Origin: Setoptus koraiensis
Lineage: Eukaryota > Arthropoda
DNA: 64,000 nucleotides
NCBI GenBank assembly: GCA_048013815.1
Contig: CM106585.1
Location: 8,990,001 to 9,054,000 of the forward strand
Direction: 5' to 3'
Of this stretch, positions 59,126 through 64,000 are shown piece after piece. The notes under the pieces were generated by a model that saw only the letters and a program-made list of their open reading frames with translations, did not search any database and had not been told where the DNA came from. Position numbers and translations under genes: made by a program. Each line of letters begins with the position of its first letter. Position 1 is the first letter of the stretch.

Positions 59126-60261
59126 CCGCTCCTGTGCGAACCTTGTCGCGTTGAGACGTTCGAATAGTCGAATAGCATGTTCGCTGGTGTTTGCGGGCCG
59201 CCTGCCAATTGGTGGCACTGTGAAATTGGCAGCATGAATGGGCCAGAATAAACAAACCGCCGCCGCGGCCAGTATCAAATTGATTTTTATATCCAATCCG
59301 TTAGCAGCGCCATGAGACAAAGTATGATAACTGGCAATGTTATTGTTGGTTTGTTATTGGATTAGCCGGCCACCAGCAACCGATGGCGCTCGAATGGGAT
59401 CAACGCACGAGTGCCACTTATACTGTGCTGCTGTAAATTGGCATTCGTATAACCGTTGGATATTATTTCAATTGCATCCAATCCAATCAAATAATATCCA
59501 ACATCATGTCGATAATATCATCTATTTCCACTGCAATTGCCAGCGCGCTCTCGCAAAACATTTGCAAAACGTTGGATTGGATTACACGCAGCCACTGGGC
59601 TCGAAATTGGCGGCTCTATTGGCGGCCCCAATAGAGCCAACAATTTCGAGCGCGTGAGATATCCAGTCAAGTGTTTGATTGTTGTTGTTTGTTTGTTTGT
59701 TTGTCGTGTCGCTGTCATTTGTTCATTTGTTTGTTTCTTCATTTGCTGTCACAATGGTTCGGTGTCTCTGTTTGCGCGCAACTGTCAAACAACTTAACTC
59801 GACCAGCCACCTTTTTCACTTTCTCGCTGCCTTTCATGCGCCCATTATTTGATGCTGTCACCGATATGCCAACAATATCGCTCATCAATATCCAGATATA
59901 TCAATACATGGAGCGGTTGATTATTCGCCAAAACTGACGCTAAGTGCACGCTTAGCCCTAGTTAGATCGTTCATGAAACCTATGGTGGCGCCATTTGAGT
60001 TTATCCGTCTACAGTGCGACACTCAAACGGTTTGAGTCAAACAATTTGAGTGTCAGACCCATTCAATTATAGCCGGCTGTTGCAAATTATAGCCGCTTGT
60101 TGCAAATTGCTGGCACCCAATTCGGCGACGAAATATGCGACGAAATATGCGCCGAGCAAACAATGCCCGCCACAGCATGACGCAATTGCTGTAGACACAG
60201 TACAGTACAGCCAGTCGGTCAGCGAGAGCCACCAAGTGACAAAACGACGTCGTATCAATTT

Positions 60262-60304
60262 GGTCGCTCGAAGCTCGTCGCTCGAAGCTCGTCGCTCGAA
60301 GCTA
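60262..60304. repeat. 14-bp tandem repeat, three units
   Basis: GTCGCTCGAAGCTC repeats three times; the last unit ends in TAGTG. Confidence 0.85.
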
Positions 60305-60899
60305 GTGCGCGCAATCACGCGAATGAATATCAATTTATTTTTGTTAGTTTTGAGTAGAAAAATCCCATTTGTGTCACCGTCTCATTATGAGAATATTTAC
60401 TGTCCCATTGAATTGAGCGCAACTCATTTCGCGCTATTATGACAACTCATTTCGCGTGATTACGACAGCTCAGTTGGCGTGATTCTAGTCAGAGGGAGCG
60501 CCCCAAATTTACTATTCACATTAATTTTTTTTTAATTGAATGCATCGACGATGAGAAATGTTTTTGTGGCCTCGTCCTTTTTCGTACCCTTTTCTGCGTC
60601 CCGCGGCCTAGTTTACAATAGCGTATGGTTGTTGCAATTGTTGTGGTTGTCGGTTGGTTGCGTGGGTCAGGGTGCATGAACAAGCGCGAGTGGCGACTCT
60701 CAGCGAGCGCTCGCATTTTGATTGATGCCGATGATGAGGCCAAATTGGCCAATTGGCCCCAATTGGGCCCAATTGGCGCCACTCGGCAACTGCTCAAAAT
60801 CAATTATCATGTCGGCTGTGCACGTGTCAGTTGTTCCCACACACTACAGTGGCAACAGTGGCTGTGACAGCGGTTACATAACTGTTACTGTAACACTGT

Positions 60900-60990
60900 T
60901 GTGACTGTTGTTGTTGCGAGCGTCGTTGTTGCGAGTGTCGTTGTTGTGACTGTTGTTGTTGCGAGTGTCGTTGTTGTTGCAACAGCTCGC
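60900..60990. repeat. GTTGTTGCGAGTGTC repeat array
   Basis: About five degenerate 15-bp units alternate GTTGTTGCGAG and TGTCGTTGTTG. Confidence 0.8.
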
Positions 60991-61849
60991 ATGTTGTATC
61001 AATTGGAGCGAGCAACGGAAGCTCGCTCTATTTATTTAATTGTGCTGCTGGCTGTTTGCATGCGCTCGTTGTTTGCATGATTGTTGGTTTATTTGTTTGT
61101 TTGTTTCGTAAGTGGTCACGGATAATGCGATTGCATTAGCATTTATGCTCGCTTACTCCGTCACTCGATGGCAACAATCACTTGGCGTCACTTTTAGCTG
61201 TTGCATAATGCCCGCCGACCGCTGGCCAACAATTTGATTGAGCCAGCGTTTGACAGCGCCCCTTTTGATTGAGACAAAGAGTTACTTACAGTTAGTTTAT
61301 AGGGCGTTTGTTGCTTGCTGTTGTTACGCAATTACCGGTATGTAGTGGTTTGGCGGCCGGCGGCCGGCAGCCAGTTAATGCCAGTTTATAGGCAACTCGA
61401 GCAACTGACCGACGCCACATTGGACGTGATCATTGCCCATGTGCCCGTGCCAGTTAGTGCTGATATGGCCTATATATTACGCACTACACATTACGTAACA
61501 ATAATATACACGTATTACATGTGAGACAAGACAATGTATAATATAATAACATTACACGAGAGATTACATAAGAGTGACACACGGCAGTCATACGAGCGCT
61601 GTTTGGGGTTTGGTTAAGTGGCACACAGATAAAATGGCCAACTGAGGAGCCATTAAGTGAGCCATAACGACCGCTAACTGGCTGCATAAGTGGCCCCTGT
61701 GCATGCGGGCCCCGTGGGCGACATGGGTTAACATGATTTGATTTGCGACTATTATTTTGGCGCCATTTGATTGTGTTTGTGTGCGATCATTAAAACAATT
61801 CCGAGCGAAAATGCGCCAACTGCGCTGTGCCAATTTTGACCGTTACAAT

Positions 61850-61925
61850 GTCGTTTGTTGTTGCTGTTGTTGTTGTTGTCGCTGTTGTCGTCGTTGTTGT
61901 CGTCGTTGTTGTCGCTGTCGTTGTT
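61850..61925. repeat. GTTGTC/GTTGTT triplet-like array
   Basis: Interrupted TTGTTGTCGCTG units, like those at 20590-20706 and 60900-60990. Confidence 0.8.
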
Positions 61926-62714
61926 TGGCATGGATAGTGGACGGCAATCACGACAGCGCGCTGGCATAACAAATATCGGCGCGACAAATGGCATTAATGA
62001 CAGCCAACCAGTGAGTCATTGGACACAAAGAAGAATATGAATTGCTCACTTATTTGCTGCTGGCCGCGGATTATTTTATTTTATTTTGTTATTGGCACCA
62101 CGACACGGGCGACAACGCCGACGACTGGCGACAATGAGGCCATGAGAAGAACGAGAAGCGATGACAAAAGCCGCTGTGCGACAACGGGCCCAATAGGTAA
62201 GTGGGCAGCGGTTTTAATCGTGCGCGTTGTTGTCCATTGTTGATGTTGTTGCTGTCAGAGCGAGTCAATTGTTGTTGCCGGTGGCGCTGATTCAATCATT
62301 GGATCAATTTGAACGCCAACAACAACAATAATGGGCCTCTAACTACACGATAATACGCTCGCGAAAGCGGCCCTAAAGTACAAGCCAATAAAGCGCCATC
62401 AGAGCCCTTTTCATTTAAGCCATTTATTTTGACACCGATATTTTGATATCGGGCCGGCTCACAAGTTGTCAGTGCCGCCTGGCAGTTGATTATCGCGGGC
62501 CGGTACGATCGGCGGTGCCGGCCGGTATCGGTCACATCGGCCGGCGACACAATGGCAGCACCCGTTGGCCAGCAACAGGAGGTTGGCTCAATTAGCGCCG
62601 CCGGCCAGACGGGCCCGCGCGCATAATTGATTAACTGATTCGGTGGGCAGTGAGGCGCAAGCGCAACAATTGAGCAACGACAACTGCGCGCTTCCTGTTC
62701 GCCCGAGTGGCACA

Positions 62715-62850
62715 ACAACAACCGAACAACGACAACAACCGAGCAACAACCAAACAACCGAACAACAACCGAGCAACCGAACAACAACCAAACAACCGAA
62801 CAACAACCGAACAACAACCAAACAACCGAACAACAACCGAACAACAACGG
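62715..62850. repeat. AACCGAACAAC repeat array
   Basis: About ten overlapping units of ACAACCGAACAACAACC. It opens Thr-Gln-Asn-rich frames on plus and Cys-Val-Leu-rich frames on minus; I treat these as artefacts. Confidence 0.88.
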
Positions 62851-63135
62851 TCAGAACAAATGAGACGGGATCGCATGCCAGCCGAAATATTGAATTGGAT
62901 TTCGAGTGGCTGCTGCAAATGTAAAGTGTAAACTGTCAATTGTGAGCACGTTGTGAGCATGGCGTGAACGCGCTGTGAATAGGCCGTGAACGTCGTCAGT
63001 GTTGTCGGTGTTGTCGGTGTTGCCGGTGTTGTAGGATATGCAAATTGTGCGCGCCACAAACATCAACATAAACATTATCACCCTTTGTAATGATTACAAC
63101 ATTGTGATAAATTCATCATTACACCGATAATAAAC

Positions 63136-63170
63136 GCGCCCGGCGCGCACACTGGCGACGCGCCGGGCGC
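63136..63170. repeat. perfect GC-only 12-bp inverted repeat
   Basis: GCGCCCGGCGCG at 63136-63147 pairs exactly with CGCGCCGGGCGC at 63159-63170 across an 11-base spacer. A minus-strand donor-like CCAG|GTAAGTGG lies immediately beside it. Confidence 0.8.
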
Positions 63171-63693
63171 CCACTTACCTGGCTGGCGCTTGTAGCTGTC
63201 AAAACAGCAACAAATTGAAAGGAGTTATTATTGTTATTATTGTTATTATTGGCGCTCGCACGCTGTTTATATCCCGAATAAGCATATAATGCACCCAACT
63301 GTAGTGTGTACTGTGTTGGCGCTATAGAAAACATGGTGACATGTAGTGACAAGCCGACACAACGACAACAGCGCCCATAAAGCACCGCCGATTGATATTT
63401 ATTGATAGTCATTGGCGCTCGTTGAGGCGCTATGATTTCGCCATTTCGCCATTTCGCCATTTTGCGATTTTGCGCTTGCAATATTTCGATATTTCCACGT
63501 TTCGACACTTGGATATCGTCGTCGGGCCGCCGCACCAAGCGCCCGACGGCCGCCCGACAAGCGACCACGACAGCCATTGTACGGGTATTAGCGGCATGTT
63601 GAGTGCTCATTTGAATAATAAACAAACACGACGCGCTGTCTGTCCGATTATCCGCCAGTCGCTCTAAAGAGTTTCTGTCGCGCTGCCTGGCGC

Positions 63694-63742
63694 GTCTAAA
63701 TCGCACCGTCTAAATCGCGCCGTCTAAATCGCGCCGTTTAAA
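63694..63742. repeat. 14-bp tandem repeat, about four units
   Basis: CGTCTAAATCGCGC repeats with single-base variants. Each unit contains a TAAAT core. Confidence 0.85.
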
Positions 63743-64000
63743 TCACGGCGATCGGCGGTGTCGCAGCGCCGCCGCCGAGCCGACACAAGTGACAACACAA
63801 TCGCGCTAATTCAATTTATCGCCGCCACACTCGCCCGTACCAGTGCGCATATTCACCCGTGAATAGCCCATGAATCATAAGCCAACGTCGTCGTGTGTCT
63901 CGCGCCACTGGTGACATAATCGCGCGTTGACTGACAGCGCGATTATGTCACTCGCTCGACGTTTATATCTCGTCGGCGATGTTTTTCGGCGACGCTCACT

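Larger units (their letters stand above)
53387..64000. other. 10.6-kb gene-free region downstream of ems
   Basis: I find no supported gene to the end of the window. Isolated donor-like sites occur (CACAG|GTAAGA near 54758 on plus, ATAG|GTAAGTGG near 62194 on plus, CCAG|GTAAGTGG near 63178 on minus) but no exon partners are recognisable. The DNA is GC-richer, CpG-rich and packed with short tandem arrays and TTCGA-containing clusters. Part of it could be ems control DNA or a large intron or 5' region of a gene beyond the edge. Confidence 0.45.

Noticed and set aside
58832-59320. 162-codon minus-strand frame and companions
   Set aside because: Driven by the 15-bp GTTCGACGC repeat, which is open in all frames.
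62296-63059. Minus-strand Cys/Val/Leu-rich frames (183 and 142 codons)
   Set aside because: They translate the AACCGAACAAC repeat; the hydrophobic look is a repeat artefact rather than a membrane protein.
63119-63706. 195-codon minus-strand frame ending near a donor-like site
   Set aside because: Low-complexity Arg/Ala/Asn composition and no homology; kept only as a possible splice-site remark.

Overview
The window looks like nuclear DNA of an arthropod, possibly a mite or another chelicerate (the lineage is an inference). The arthropod call rests on a Rebers-Riddiford (RR) chitin-binding cuticle protein, an empty spiracles homeobox gene, a paired-like homeobox gene, and TATA plus TCAGT-type initiator promoters. 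Genes are intron-poor with short introns (roughly 100-600 bp). Exonic and intergenic DNA is full of CAG/CAA triplet tracts and minisatellites.

Layout, left to right. 0-5.6 kb is a relic zone: a possible 3' end of an unknown coding exon, a fold-back hairpin, CAG/CAT low-complexity DNA, a mariner transposase fragment and a fragment of an alpha-tubulin gene. 5.7-11.7 kb (+) holds a very large secreted RR cuticle protein in two big exons. 13.2 kb (+) is a small secreted protein made of two copies of a six-cysteine module. 14.0-15.0 kb (-) is a CPPED1-type metallophosphatase. 15-24 kb shows no gene. 24.4-26.0 kb (+) is the splicing factor SF3A3, intronless, with a TATA/initiator promoter and a very short leader. 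26.4 kb (-), 30.1 kb (+) and 49.0 kb (-) are three members of one secreted protein family that I do not recognise; two of them also share promoter and leader exon. 31-36.5 kb is gene-free DNA, probably regulatory. 36.9-41.5 kb (+) is a paired-like (Drgx/aristaless-type) homeobox gene. 44.0-45.9 kb (-) is a three-exon hexokinase. 52.0-53.4 kb (+) is empty spiracles (ems/Emx). From 53.4 kb to the end I see no gene, only many short tandem arrays.

Working together: the two homeobox genes lie about 10 kb apart with hexokinase and one secreted-family gene between them, inside long non-coding DNA typical of developmental regulators. The housekeeping genes (SF3A3, CPPED1, hexokinase) sit between them with compact promoters. 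The most novel material is the three-gene secreted family, the duplicated six-cysteine protein, the long inverted repeat that begins 6 bp into the homeobox intron, a string of stop-start overlapping mini-ORFs ahead of the cuticle gene, and an array of heat-shock-element-like sites just upstream of the homeobox start codon.
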